From JBOGWA01 sp050693155 (GTDB lineage: Bacteria; Actinomycetota; UBA4738; CALAEC01): a stretch of DNA of 48,023 nucleotides. Each line of letters opens with the position of its first letter. Position 1 is the stretch's first letter. The stretch is taken from contig JBOGWA010000020.1 in assembly GCA_050693155.1 (NCBI GenBank), positions 1-48,023 of the forward strand, read 5' to 3'. A program made the position numbers and the translations under genes. Shown one piece after another: positions 25,527 to 32,984 of this stretch. The notes below the pieces were generated by a model. That model was not told the DNA's origin and searched no databases. It saw nothing but the letters and a program-made list of their open reading frames with translations.

Positions 25527-25530
25527 GAAT

Positions 25531-25546
25531 CCGGGGGCTCAAGAAG
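25531..25546 (+). repeat. Left-end fragment of the interspersed element (copy E)
   Basis: CCGGGGGCTCAAGAAG matches the left end of copy A at 31438 in 15 of 16 positions. It fills most of the 24-bp gap between priA and def and stops 4 bp before the def ATG. No right end is found, so it may be a fragment or a shorter functional motif. Confidence 0.45.
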
Positions 25547-25550
25547 ACGC

Positions 25551-26075
25551 ATGGCGATTCTTCCAATTCGGCTGTTCGGTGACCCGGTTCTCCGGGAGCG
25601 GGCACGACCCGTCGAGCGATTCGACGCATCTCTTCGCGTCCTTGCCGAGGACATGATCGAAACGATGCAGGCCGCTCCTGGGGTCGGGCTCTCCGGCCCC
25701 CAGGTCGGGCGGAGCATTCGCCTGGTCGTCTTCGATGTGGGCGAGGGGCCCCAGGTGCTTGCGAACCCGATGCTTTCCGGCTTCGAGGGCGAACAGATCG
25801 GCGAGGAGGGGTGCCTGTCGGTACCCGGCATCTATGCGGAGGTGCGACGGGCGAACGCTGTCCGATGCGACGCCGTTGACCTCGAGGGAAACCCGGTTGG
25901 GCTCGATGCGGAGGAACTCCTTGCCCGCGTGCTCCAACACGAGGTCGATCATCTGGACGGGGTGCTCTTCATCGACCGTCTCGACGAGGACGGCCGGCGC
26001 CAGGCGATGGCGCGACTCCGGGATCAGGAGCTCGGGCTCGCGGCTTTTCCGCCCGACCCCTCCCGGGCGCTTTAA
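25551..26075 (+). CDS. def: Peptide deformylase
   Basis: Def removes the formyl group from nascent proteins. The 174-residue protein has the three motifs of the iron/zinc enzyme: GVGLSGPQVG (motif 1, with Ser-Gly in place of the usual Ala-Ala), EEGCLSVPG (metal Cys) and QHEVDHLDG (HExxH). It is paired with fmt, the enzyme that adds the formyl group. The ATG has only a G-run upstream, 12-17 nt away, and no classical ribosome site. The usual third partner, rsmB, does not follow. Confidence 0.95.
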   Translation: MAILPIRLFGDPVLRERARPVERFDASLRVLAEDMIETMQAAPGVGLSGPQVGRSIRLVVFDVGEGPQVLANPMLSGFEGEQIGEEGCLSVPGIYAEVRRANAVRCDAVDLEGNPVGLDAEELLARVLQHEVDHLDGVLFIDRLDEDGRRQAMARLRDQELGLAAFPPDPSRAL

Positions 26076-26083
26076 CCGTCTGA

Positions 26084-26157
26084 TTGGGGGCTAACGCGTC
26101 GCTTTGCTCCAGATTTCGGCCGCTTGCTCAGGAAGGGCGACACTCTTGAGCCCCCAA
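26084..26157 (-). repeat. 74-bp interspersed element with TTGGGGG ends (copy B, inverted)
   Basis: The element runs from TTGGGGGCT (26084-26092) to AGCCCCCAA (26149-26157). Read on the minus strand its left end GGGGGCTCAAGA matches copies A and E and its right end matches AAAGCGNNGCGNTAGCCCCC of copy A. It fills the def-fmt gap and ends 5 bp before the fmt GTG, which lacks a ribosome site. Confidence 0.6.
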
Positions 26158-26162
26158 GCCCC

Positions 26163-27107
26163 GTGAACACTGTCTTTCTCGGCAACGACGCCTGGTCCGT
26201 GCCCTCGCTCGAAGCTCTCCACGCCTCGCGGCACGAGGTCGGTCTGGTCGTCACCCGAGAGCCTCGACCGGCCGGGCGCGGCGGCAAGCTGACGCCGACC
26301 CCGGTTTCGGCCGCGGCACCCCACCTCGGCCTTCCGCTCGCGGAGGTCGCCACCGTCAAGCAAGACTCTGGGTTCGAGGCGCTCCGCGCGGCCGCGCCCG
26401 AGGTCCTCGTGGTCGTGGCCTATGGAGAGATCCTGCCGCGCGCGGTGCTCGACGTTCCCTCGGTCTCTGCGGTGAACGTTCACTTCTCGCTCCTGCCGGC
26501 GCTTCGGGGAGCCAATCCCGTTCGCAAGGCGATCCTCGACGGGCTCGATGCGACTGGTGTCACGACGATCGAGATGGACGAAGGGATGGACACGGGCCCG
26601 ATCCTGCTGCAAAAGGAGGAACCGATCCGCCCCGACGACGACGCGGGAACGCTGGGCGAGCGGCTCGCGACCCTTGGCGGATCCGTCCTCGTGGAGACGC
26701 TGGACGGGATCGAGTCGGGGGAGCTGCAGTCGCGGGCTCAGGATGACGACGCTGCGACGTTGGCGCCCAGGTTGACCACCGAGGACGAGTGGATCGAGTG
26801 GGCACGCGACGCCACCGCCGTCGATCGGCTCGTTCGCGCTCTGTCGCCGGACCCCGGGGCGCGGACGACGTTCCGGGGCAAGGTGCTCAAGGTGTTCGTT
26901 GCCACGCGCGAGAAGGCCGTTTCGCGGGAGGGGAGCGCCGGCACGATTCTCGAAGTCCGGGACGAGGGCCCGCTGGTCGCGTGCGGGAAGGGCGGCGTCG
27001 TGCTCACCGACGTCCTGCCGGAGGGCCGGAAGCGGATGAGCGGCGCCGACTTCGTTCGCGGGTATCGCCCCGAGCCCGGTGACCGGCTCGCCCGGACGGC
27101 TGGGTAA
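26163..27107 (+). CDS. fmt: Methionyl-tRNA formyltransferase
   Basis: Fmt formylates initiator Met-tRNA with 10-formyl-tetrahydrofolate. The 314-residue protein has the Rossmann N-domain (VFLGNDAWSVPSLEALH, VVAYGEILPRAVLD), the catalytic HFSLLPALRGANPV (usual SLLPxxRG) and DEGMDTGPIL, and a C-terminal OB domain from about residue 205. GTG 26163 gives the usual N-terminus MNTVFLG; an in-frame TTG at 26124 lies inside the repeat element and is unlikely. The end is 10 bp before rpe. Confidence 0.95.
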   Translation: MNTVFLGNDAWSVPSLEALHASRHEVGLVVTREPRPAGRGGKLTPTPVSAAAPHLGLPLAEVATVKQDSGFEALRAAAPEVLVVVAYGEILPRAVLDVPSVSAVNVHFSLLPALRGANPVRKAILDGLDATGVTTIEMDEGMDTGPILLQKEEPIRPDDDAGTLGERLATLGGSVLVETLDGIESGELQSRAQDDDAATLAPRLTTEDEWIEWARDATAVDRLVRALSPDPGARTTFRGKVLKVFVATREKAVSREGSAGTILEVRDEGPLVACGKGGVVLTDVLPEGRKRMSGADFVRGYRPEPGDRLARTAG

Positions 27108-27117
27108 GATCCGGCCG

Positions 27118-27777
27118 GTGGCCAAGCTCGCAGCGTCCATCCTGTCTGCCGACTTCTCGCGCCTCGGCGACGAAGTTTCGGCCGTCGAGCCCTATGCGGA
27201 CTGGATCCATGTGGACGTGATGGACGCCCACTTCGTCCCCCCGCTCTCGATCGGTCCCGTCGTTGTCGCTTCGCTTCGTCCTGTGACGAAGCTGCCCCTT
27301 CATTGTCATCTCATGGTCGAGCATCCGGAGGGGCTCTTCGTCGACCTCGCCGACGCCGGAACCGACATGGTCACGTCCCACGTCGAGGCGCTCGACGACC
27401 CCAGGCGTGTCGTCGAGGTCGCAGGCAGGCACGGGATGCGGGCAGGGCTCGCGGTGAATCCGTCGACTCCGGTCGATGTCCTGTTTCCTCACCTAGACGA
27501 GCTCGCCGACGCGATCGTGATGAGCGTGCACCCCGGCTGGGCCGGGCAGGAGTTCCTCGAAGAGGCGTTACCGAAAGTCGAGGCCCTTCGGAAGGAGATC
27601 GACCGCCGCGGTCTCACTGTCGACGTCGAGGTCGATGGAGGAATCAACGAGCAGACCGCACCGCGGTGCGTTTCCGCCGGAGCCACGATCCTGGCCGCGG
27701 CTTCCTCGATCTTCAAGGCCGAGAATCCGGCGGAGTCGGCCCGCCGCCTCTCGGAGATCGCCCACTCCCCGTCCTGA
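27118..27777 (+). CDS. rpe: Ribulose-phosphate 3-epimerase
   Basis: Rpe interconverts ribulose-5-P and xylulose-5-P in the pentose phosphate pathway, a source of ribose-5-P and ribulose-5-P for the riboflavin genes that follow. The 219-residue TIM barrel has ASILSADFSRLGDEV, HVDVMDAHFVPPLSIGP, LHCHLMVEHPE, MSVHPGWAGQEF and VEVDGGIN. GTG 27118 is preferred; TAAGAT at 27105-27110, 7 nt before it, could serve as a -10 for a leaderless transcript. GTG 27079, inside fmt, would add 13 residues. Confidence 0.95.
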   Translation: MAKLAASILSADFSRLGDEVSAVEPYADWIHVDVMDAHFVPPLSIGPVVVASLRPVTKLPLHCHLMVEHPEGLFVDLADAGTDMVTSHVEALDDPRRVVEVAGRHGMRAGLAVNPSTPVDVLFPHLDELADAIVMSVHPGWAGQEFLEEALPKVEALRKEIDRRGLTVDVEVDGGINEQTAPRCVSAGATILAAASSIFKAENPAESARRLSEIAHSPS

Positions 27778-27794
27778 CGCGGAGACCTCGGGCG

Positions 27795-27800
27795 TATACT
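27795..27800 (+). promoter_or_regulatory. -10 box of the riboflavin operon
   Basis: TATACT is a near-consensus -10 and sits 16 nt before the first base of the FMN riboswitch. A -35 is weak: TCCTGA at 27772-27777 (17 bp) overlaps the rpe stop. Confidence 0.55.
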
Positions 27801-27816
27801 TGGGGCAACGGAATAC

Positions 27817-27937
27817 GTCTTCGGGGCGGGGTGGAATTCCCCACCGGCGGTGACAGTCCGCGACCCCGTGCGAGCCATGTGCGGGTGGACTCGGTGAAAT
27901 TCCGAGACCGACGGTAAGAGTCCGGAAGGGAGAAGGC
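27817..27937 (+). promoter_or_regulatory. FMN riboswitch (RFN element)
   Basis: The aptamer shows the conserved RFN segments in order: GGGGCGGGGTGGAATTCC, CCACCGGCGGTGACAGTC, CGGTGAAATTCCGAGACCG, ACGGTAAGAGTCCGGA and the closing GGGAGAAG. Helix P1 is GTCTTC (27817-27822) with GAAGGC (27932-27937). It binds FMN and controls the ribD-ribE-ribBA-ribH operon downstream. Confidence 0.95.
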
Positions 27938-27987
27938 GACCTGTCGGCAGCAGCGGCTGCCCTCTCCCTCCGTGTCTCCCGTTCCCG

Positions 27988-28005
27988 AACTCCTTGCGAG
28001 GAGTT
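27988..28005 (+). promoter_or_regulatory. Ribosome-site sequestering hairpin of ribD
   Basis: AACTCC (27988-27993) pairs perfectly with GGAGTT (28000-28005), which holds the ribD Shine-Dalgarno GGAG just before GTG 28009. Upstream, GGCAGC/GCTGCC (27946-27961) forms another hairpin and GGGAGA (27928-27933, at the aptamer end) can pair with TCTCCC (27963-27968). No T-tract is present, so control is probably at translation. Confidence 0.6.
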
Positions 28006-28008
28006 GTG

Positions 28009-29109
28009 GTGGACGATCGCGGGTACATGCAGATGGCGCTCGACCTGGCCGAGCGGGGGCGAGGTCTCAGCTCGCCGAACCCCCTCGTCGGCGCCGTTGT
28101 CGTCCGCGACGAGGAGATCGTCGGCTCGGGTTGGCACGAGGGGCCGGGCCATCTGCACGCGGAGATCATCGCCCTCGGGGAGGCCGCCGATCGCGCCCGT
28201 GGAGCAACCTTGTTCGTGACGCTCGAGCCGTGCGCCCACTATGGGCGAACGCCGCCCTGCGCACCGCAGGTCGTCGAGGCGGGTATCTCAAGAGTCGTCG
28301 CGGCCCTGCGAGACCCAAACCCGCTCGTCGATGGCCAGGGACTGGCGATCCTCGAGCGCGCCGGGGTCGAGATCGAAACCGGGCTCCTCGCAGAAGAGGC
28401 GGAACGTCGGAACGAGGCCTTCCTCAAACACGTTCGGACGGGACTGCCGTTCGTGACGGTGAAGATGGCGGCGTCGCTGGACGGGAAGGCCGCAGCGCGG
28501 GACGGCTCGTCACGCTGGATCACGGGTGAGCCGGCACGAGCCGACGTCCACCGGATGCGAGCCGAGGCCGACGCGATCCTGGTCGGCGCGGGAACGGCAT
28601 TTCGCGACGACCCGCTGCTTACTTGCCGAGATCCCTCCTATGGAGGCCGGCCGAAGCGCCGCGTCGTCGTCGATGGACGGGGCATCGTGCCGGAGACCCA
28701 TCAGCTCTTCAACGGCGACGCACCGACCATCGTGGCGACGACCGGGGGCTCACCCGAGGGACGTCGGCAATCCTGGCGAGAGTCGGGGGCCGAGGTCCTG
28801 GTTCTCGACGACGCGGGCTCGGCGCTCGTGCCGCTTGACGACCTCCTGGTTGAGATGGGCAAGCGCGACGTTCAGCACGTCCTGGTCGAGGGAGGGCCGA
28901 CGATCGCCTGGGAGATCGTTCGCACCGGCGTGGTCGACAAGGTCGTTCTCTTTCTCGCGCCGATCCTCGTCGGCGGCCAGGAAGCGCCGAGCATCCTCAT
29001 GGGGGGCGGGATTCGAACAATCAGTGAGGCGCTCCCGCTCACGATCGACGAGGTAGAACGGATCGGCGGGGACCTGAAGGTGGTGGCGCGTGTTCACCGG
29101 GATCGTTGA
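28009..29109 (+). CDS. ribD: Riboflavin biosynthesis deaminase/reductase
   Basis: RibD deaminates the GTP-derived pyrimidine and reduces its ribose side chain. The 366-residue protein has the zinc deaminase domain with His 50 in HAEIIAL and Cys 75/Cys 84 in PCAHYGRTPPC, then the DHFR-like reductase domain from about residue 145 (VKMAASLDGKAAARDGSSRWITG, VEGGPTIAWEIV). I chose GTG 28009 for its 5-nt spacing from GGAG; GTG 28006 and TTG 27994 are less likely. It is the first gene after the FMN riboswitch and overlaps ribE by 20 bp. Confidence 0.94.
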   Translation: MDDRGYMQMALDLAERGRGLSSPNPLVGAVVVRDEEIVGSGWHEGPGHLHAEIIALGEAADRARGATLFVTLEPCAHYGRTPPCAPQVVEAGISRVVAALRDPNPLVDGQGLAILERAGVEIETGLLAEEAERRNEAFLKHVRTGLPFVTVKMAASLDGKAAARDGSSRWITGEPARADVHRMRAEADAILVGAGTAFRDDPLLTCRDPSYGGRPKRRVVVDGRGIVPETHQLFNGDAPTIVATTGGSPEGRRQSWRESGAEVLVLDDAGSALVPLDDLLVEMGKRDVQHVLVEGGPTIAWEIVRTGVVDKVVLFLAPILVGGQEAPSILMGGGIRTISEALPLTIDEVERIGGDLKVVARVHRDR

Positions 29110-29683
29110 GGAACGCGGACGGGTTCGGTCAATCGACCCCGGCCCCGGAGGGGCGCGGCTCGTCCTCGAGTGTCGGGTCGCCCACCAGGACGCCCGGATC
29201 GGGAGCTCCGTGGCTGTGAACGGCGTGTGTCTCACCGTCGTCGAACACGAAGACGCGGTGCTCGGCTTCGACGTCGTCGACGAGACGCTCACTCGTACCA
29301 CGCTCGGCTCTCTTGCTTCCGGCGATCTCGTCAACCTCGAGCGACCGCTGGCTCTTGGTGACCGCCTCGGTGGCCATCTCGTGCAGGGTCACGTTGACGG
29401 CGTCGGGTTGGTCGAGCGGGTGGAGTCGAACGGCGAAGAGGTGAAGCTCGCGGTGAGCGTCCCGGCCGAGCTCCGGAGGCATCTTGCGCCGAGGGGCTCG
29501 ATCGCCGTCGACGGCGTCAGTCTGACGGTCGCGAGCGCCGAGAATGGCCGGTTCACCGCAGCGCTCGTCCCGCAGACGCTTGCCGAGACCACCCTCGGGA
29601 AGCTTCAGGCGGGAGACGGGGTCAACGTCGAGGTCGACGTGATCTCGAAGTATGTCGAACAGCTCTTGCGGGGGGATGAATGA
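29090..29683 (+). CDS. ribE: Riboflavin synthase alpha subunit
   Basis: This enzyme dismutates two lumazines to riboflavin. The 197-residue protein consists of two homologous lumazine-binding barrels: MFTGIVEERGRV with VAVNGVCLTVV, and GHLVQGHVDG with IAVDGVSLTVA. The repeat is complete and the length normal. GTG 29090 lies within the ribD end; the stop overlaps ribBA (ATGA). The name ribE follows Bacillus use (ribC in E. coli). Confidence 0.95.
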   Translation: MFTGIVEERGRVRSIDPGPGGARLVLECRVAHQDARIGSSVAVNGVCLTVVEHEDAVLGFDVVDETLTRTTLGSLASGDLVNLERPLALGDRLGGHLVQGHVDGVGLVERVESNGEEVKLAVSVPAELRRHLAPRGSIAVDGVSLTVASAENGRFTAALVPQTLAETTLGKLQAGDGVNVEVDVISKYVEQLLRGDE

Positions 29684-30966
29684 GCGACGGAATGAGAGAC
29701 GATCAGGCAACCGAGCTCGAGACCGAGCCCATCTTCGCTCCGATCGAGCAAGCGATCGAGGACATCCGTGAGGGCCGCGTCGTGATCGTGGTCGACGACG
29801 CCGATCGGGAGAACGAGGGTGACTTCATCATCGCCGCGGAGAAGGTCACGCCGGAGGCAATCAACTTCATGGCGACACACGGCCGAGGACTGATCTGCAT
29901 GCCCTGCCCGGGCTGGCGTTTGGATGAGCTGGGCATCCCGCTCATGGTGGGCTCCAGAGAGGCCAGCGAGGAGACGGCATTTGCCGTCTCGATCGATGCG
30001 CGCGACACCACGACGACCGGCACGAGCGCGTACGACCGCGCGGCCACGATCCGTTGTGTGATCGACCCTCTGACCACACCCGGACGGATCCGCAAACCGG
30101 GACACGTCTTCCCGCTGCGGGGCCAGGAGGGCGGAGTGCTGAAGCGCGCCGGCCACACGGAGGCCGCGATCGACCTCGCGATCCTGGCCGGATTGTTCCC
30201 GGCGGGAGTGATCTGCGAGATCATGCATCCCGACGGCACGATGGCTCGGCTTCCCGCCCTCGTGCGGGTTGCTCAGGAGCATTCTCTGCGCATCATCTCG
30301 ATCGCGGACCTGATCGAGTTCCGGCGTCGGCGCGAGAAGCTCATCGGTCGCGTGGCGGAGGCTTCAATCCCCACGATCTACGGGGAATTCACCGCCCATG
30401 CATACGAGAACCAGGTGGACGACAGGATCCACGTTGCGATGGTGATGGGCGACGTGGGGGAGGGCGAGGGAGTACTCGTCCGCGTGCATTCCGAGTGTTT
30501 GACGGGCGACGTCTTCCATTCGCTCCGCTGCGATTGCGGGCCCCAGCTCGACGATGCGCTCGTGAAGATCGGCGCCGAGGGCCGAGGCGTCTTGCTCTAC
30601 ATCCGGGGGCACGAGGGGAGGGCGATCGGTCTCGCGCACAAGCTTCGCGCATACCGGCTACAGGAAGAGGGACAGGACACCGTCGAGGCAAACGTTTCGC
30701 TCGGCTTCCCCCCGGATCCCCGCGACTACGGGATCGGCGCGCAGATCCTCTACGACGTGGGAGTCCGGAGCATGCGTCTGATGACGAACAACCCAACGAA
30801 GCGGGCCGGACTCGAGGGATACGGCCTTCGAATCGTGGAGCGGGTACCCCTCGAGACGTCGCCGACCGCAGAGAATCTCAGGTACCTGACCGCGAAGCGT
30901 GAGAAGCTCGGCCACCTGCTGTCGAATCTCGAGAGCGTTTCGGGCAGGCCCAAGCCGAAGCCATGA
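29680..30966 (+). CDS. ribBA: Bifunctional DHBP synthase / GTP cyclohydrolase II
   Basis: RibBA supplies both riboflavin precursors. The N-terminal DHBP synthase half (about residues 20-225) has VDDADRENEGDFIIAAE, RGLICMP, the TTTGTSAYDRA loop and HTEAAIDLA. The C-terminal GTP cyclohydrolase II half has the zinc ligands Cys 273, 284 and 286 in CLTGDVFHSLRCDCG, IRGHEGRAIGL and the end MTNNPTKRAGLEGYGL. Both halves appear active. It is coupled on both sides by ATGA overlaps. Confidence 0.96.
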   Translation: MSDGMRDDQATELETEPIFAPIEQAIEDIREGRVVIVVDDADRENEGDFIIAAEKVTPEAINFMATHGRGLICMPCPGWRLDELGIPLMVGSREASEETAFAVSIDARDTTTTGTSAYDRAATIRCVIDPLTTPGRIRKPGHVFPLRGQEGGVLKRAGHTEAAIDLAILAGLFPAGVICEIMHPDGTMARLPALVRVAQEHSLRIISIADLIEFRRRREKLIGRVAEASIPTIYGEFTAHAYENQVDDRIHVAMVMGDVGEGEGVLVRVHSECLTGDVFHSLRCDCGPQLDDALVKIGAEGRGVLLYIRGHEGRAIGLAHKLRAYRLQEEGQDTVEANVSLGFPPDPRDYGIGAQILYDVGVRSMRLMTNNPTKRAGLEGYGLRIVERVPLETSPTAENLRYLTAKREKLGHLLSNLESVSGRPKPKP

Positions 30967-31451
30967 GCGTCTACGACGCCCCGATCGAAGGACGCGCCCG
31001 ACGCTTTGCGGTCGTCGTGTCCCGCTTCAACAGTGTCATCACCGAGCGGCTGCTCGATGGTGCGACTTCGGCGTTTCGCAAGCACGGGGTCGCGGACGAC
31101 GACGTGGAGGTCGCCTGGACCCCCGGAGCGTTCGAGATTCCCATCGTGGCCAAGCGTCTCGCCGAGTCCGACCGGTTCGACGCGATCGTGTGTCTGGGCG
31201 CGATCGTTCGAGGCGAGACCTCTCACTTCGACTACGTCGCCGGGGAGTCCGCCCGCGGGATCCAGGATGTGGCTCTCACGACCGGCGTCCCATGCATGTT
31301 CGGCGTGCTCACGACCGAGACTATGGAGCAGGCGCTCGAGCGCGCCGGCGGTAAGCACGGGAACAAGGGCTGGGAGACGGCGTTGGCCGCAATCGAGATG
31401 GCGGGATTGCTCGAGTCGTTGCCGAAGCGCGAGGGGTCCGGGGGCTCATGA
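30963..31451 (+). CDS. ribH: 6,7-dimethyl-8-ribityllumazine synthase
   Basis: RibH condenses the RibA/RibD and RibB products and forms large icosahedral or pentameric shells. The 162-residue protein has VVVSRFNSVITERLLDGA, the WTPGAFEIPIVAKRLA segment, LGAIVRGETSHFDYVAGE with the catalytic His, and GVLTTETMEQALERAGGKHGNKG. The last residues (SGGS) and the stop lie in the left end of repeat copy A, which has therefore shaped the C-terminus. Confidence 0.96.
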   Translation: MSVYDAPIEGRARRFAVVVSRFNSVITERLLDGATSAFRKHGVADDDVEVAWTPGAFEIPIVAKRLAESDRFDAIVCLGAIVRGETSHFDYVAGESARGIQDVALTTGVPCMFGVLTTETMEQALERAGGKHGNKGWETALAAIEMAGLLESLPKREGSGGS

Positions 31452-31509
31452 AGCGGAGCCAGGAAGGATCAGGAAGCTTGTGTGACCAAAGCGGAGCGAT
31501 AGCCCCCGG
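31438..31509 (+). repeat. 72-bp interspersed element with CCGGGGGCT ends (copy A)
   Basis: CCGGGGGCT (31438-31446) and AGCCCCCGG (31501-31509) are perfect 9-bp inverted ends. The left end matches copy E; the right end (CCAAAGCGGAGCGATAG before the C-run) matches copy B read in reverse. It overlaps the ribH stop and ends 12 bp before the cupin GTG. Confidence 0.6.
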
Positions 31510-31521
31510 TCGGATAGGGCC

Positions 31522-31872
31522 GTGATCGTCGACAAGCCGTGGGGCAAGGTGACGACGTATGCATTGAACCAGCCTTCGTCCGTCAGGATCATCACGATCG
31601 ATCCGGGTCAGGAGACGAGCGAGCACTTCCATCATCTCCGCGACGAGATGTGGGTCGTGCTGGACGACGGGCTCCGCATCCAGGTTGGGCAGCAGACCGT
31701 CGAGGCACAGCCGGGCGACGAGTTCGTCGTTGCGGCCGAGCAGCTCCACCGCATCGCCAACGCGGGAACGAGGCGAGGGCGGGTCCTCGAGATCGCACAT
31801 GGCTACACGAGCGAGGACGACACCTTCCGCTTGCAAGACGACTACGGGCGCCCTCTCGAACCGCGCCGGTGA
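31522..31872 (+). CDS. Small cupin (phosphomannose isomerase type II-like)
   Basis: This 116-residue protein is a single cupin barrel. The metal motif 1 is SEHFHHLRDEMWVVLDDG (two His and a Glu) and motif 2 is PGDEFVVAAEQLHRIAN. It resembles the C-terminal cupin of mannose-6-phosphate isomerase/GDP-mannose pyrophosphorylase fusions, where it is the isomerase part, but lone copies have unknown substrates. GTG 31522 is preceded by a weak GGATAGGG. There is no sugar-nucleotide gene nearby to support a definite role. Confidence 0.75.
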   Translation: MIVDKPWGKVTTYALNQPSSVRIITIDPGQETSEHFHHLRDEMWVVLDDGLRIQVGQQTVEAQPGDEFVVAAEQLHRIANAGTRRGRVLEIAHGYTSEDDTFRLQDDYGRPLEPRR

Positions 31873-31907
31873 GCACGGCTCCCGATCTTTTCGGGTTCCG
31901 GCGCCTG

Positions 31908-31916
31908 TGCTAATGT
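31908..31916 (+). promoter_or_regulatory. Extended -10 promoter of the cold-shock gene
   Basis: TGCTAATGT contains a TGn extension directly before TAATGT (31911-31916). The start would be near 31923, giving a leader of about 45 nt with two GGAGG-like sites before GTG 31967. A weak hairpin (CCCGA/TCGGG, 31881-31895) lies upstream and may end the cupin transcript. Confidence 0.5.
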
Positions 31917-31966
31917 TCGCCGGTTGTGCGCGGTGAAGGACCCGCGCGGAGGTTGAGGAGGTTGAA

Positions 31967-32170
31967 GTGACGCAAGGCACGGTGAAGTGGTTCAACAACG
32001 AAAAGGGATACGGCTTCATCACCCGCCCGGACGGCGACGACGTCTTCGTCCACTACACCGCAATCGACGGCGAGGGATACCGAAGCCTTGAAGAGGGTCA
32101 AGAGGTCGAGTTCGAGGTTGTCGAAGGCCCGAAGGGTCAGCAGGCCGCGAACGTTCGCCCCGTCGGCTAG
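31967..32170 (+). CDS. cspA: Cold-shock domain protein
   Basis: This 67-residue RNA chaperone is a single OB fold. RNP1 is KGYGFITR (residues 14-21) and RNP2 is DVFVHYTAI. It binds single-stranded RNA or DNA and is typically abundant under cold or growth stress. The GTG follows GAGGAGG. It appears monocistronic; the infC promoter begins 38 bp after its stop. Confidence 0.95.
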   Translation: MTQGTVKWFNNEKGYGFITRPDGDDVFVHYTAIDGEGYRSLEEGQEVEFEVVEGPKGQQAANVRPVG

Positions 32171-32207
32171 GTGATCATCGGCGCCGCCGTCCCCCACTCC
32201 CGCGACA

Positions 32208-32236
32208 TCGACAGGCTTCGGACGCACGCCTATACT
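32208..32236 (+). promoter_or_regulatory. Promoter of infC-rpmI-rplT
   Basis: TCGACA (32208-32213) and TATACT (32231-32236) are separated by exactly 17 bp, one of the best sigma70-type promoters in the window. The start falls at about 32243. Confidence 0.75.
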
Positions 32237-32244
32237 CGGGCATA

Positions 32245-32277
32245 GATGGTTCCTTCTCTTCTCGCCCGTCGCGCGTG
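32245..32277 (+). CDS. Possible leaderless leader peptide of infC
   Basis: ATG 32245 lies 8 nt after the -10 box, so it would be at the very 5' end of the infC mRNA. It opens a 10-codon ORF, MVPSLLARRA, ending in TGA. About 100 nt of GC-rich leader with possible hairpins (for example GCGATCC/GGATCCGC at 32291-32315) separates it from infC. Leaderless attenuator peptides are known in Actinobacteria; this one is inferred only from position. Confidence 0.35.
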
Positions 32278-32373
32278 ACCGGGCGCCTTCCGCGATCCGA
32301 TCAGGGGATCCGCTCGCTATCCCACGAACCCCATCCAACTGGGAGGTGATGCCGGGTAGCCGTTGAACCACGC

Positions 32374-32982
32374 GTGAACGACCGAATCCGGGCTCCCCAA
32401 GTCCGTTTGATCGGCGCCGACGGCGCCCAGGTCGGCATCCTCTCGTCGCGAGATGCGCTGGCTCGCGCGGAGCAGCTGGGTCTTGATCTTGTGGAAGTTG
32501 CTCCGCAGGCAGACCCGCCCGTCTGCCGGATCATGGACTACGGCAAGTTCAAGTACGAACGGGACATCCGGCAGAAAGAGGCCAGGAAGAAGCAGGTGCG
32601 GATCGACGTCAAGGAGATCAAGTTCCGCCCGAAGATCGACCGACATGACTATGAGACGAAGAAGGGTCACGTCGAACGCTTCCTTCGTTCGGGCGCCCGC
32701 GTCAAGGTCACGATCATGTTTCGCGGGCGAGAAATGGCTCACACGGAGCTCGGACGACGTATCCTTGACCGTCTCGTCGAAGATCTCGACGGTCTCGCGA
32801 CCGTCGAGGCCCAGCCCAAACAGGACGGCAGGAACATGGTGATGGTCATCGCGCCGACTCGGGAGGCGATCCGGCGGCGCGCGGAGCAGAAGACCCAAGC
32901 CGGAAAGACCGGGCCTGGAACCACAGAGCCTCAGGCAGAGATCGAGCAGCCCGAGCCCGAGGCGCAGGAACAGAAGGCGTAG
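32374..32982 (+). CDS. infC: Translation initiation factor IF-3
   Basis: IF-3 checks the start codon and initiator tRNA on the 30S subunit. The N-domain (RIRAPQVRLIGADGAQVGIL, LDLVEVAPQADPPVCRIMDYGKFKYE) and C-domain (KEIKFRPKIDRHDYETKKGHVERFL, VTIMFRGREMAH, KQDGRNMVMVIAP) are complete, with an extra acidic/Gln-rich tail. GTG 32374 is the first ordinary start, but it has no ribosome site. GGGAGG at 32341-32346 points to GTA 32356, whose reading VAVEPRVNDRIR matches the N-terminus of other actinobacterial IF-3 proteins. IF-3 genes are known for rare start codons used in autoregulation. Confidence 0.95.
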   Translation: MNDRIRAPQVRLIGADGAQVGILSSRDALARAEQLGLDLVEVAPQADPPVCRIMDYGKFKYERDIRQKEARKKQVRIDVKEIKFRPKIDRHDYETKKGHVERFLRSGARVKVTIMFRGREMAHTELGRRILDRLVEDLDGLATVEAQPKQDGRNMVMVIAPTREAIRRRAEQKTQAGKTGPGTTEPQAEIEQPEPEAQEQKA

Positions 32983-32984
32983 AG

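Noticed and set aside
32349..32366. Five-codon ORF MPGSR after GGGAGG before infC
   Set aside because: Only 2 nt separate the ribosome site from its ATG, which is too short; the site fits infC GTA 32356 better.
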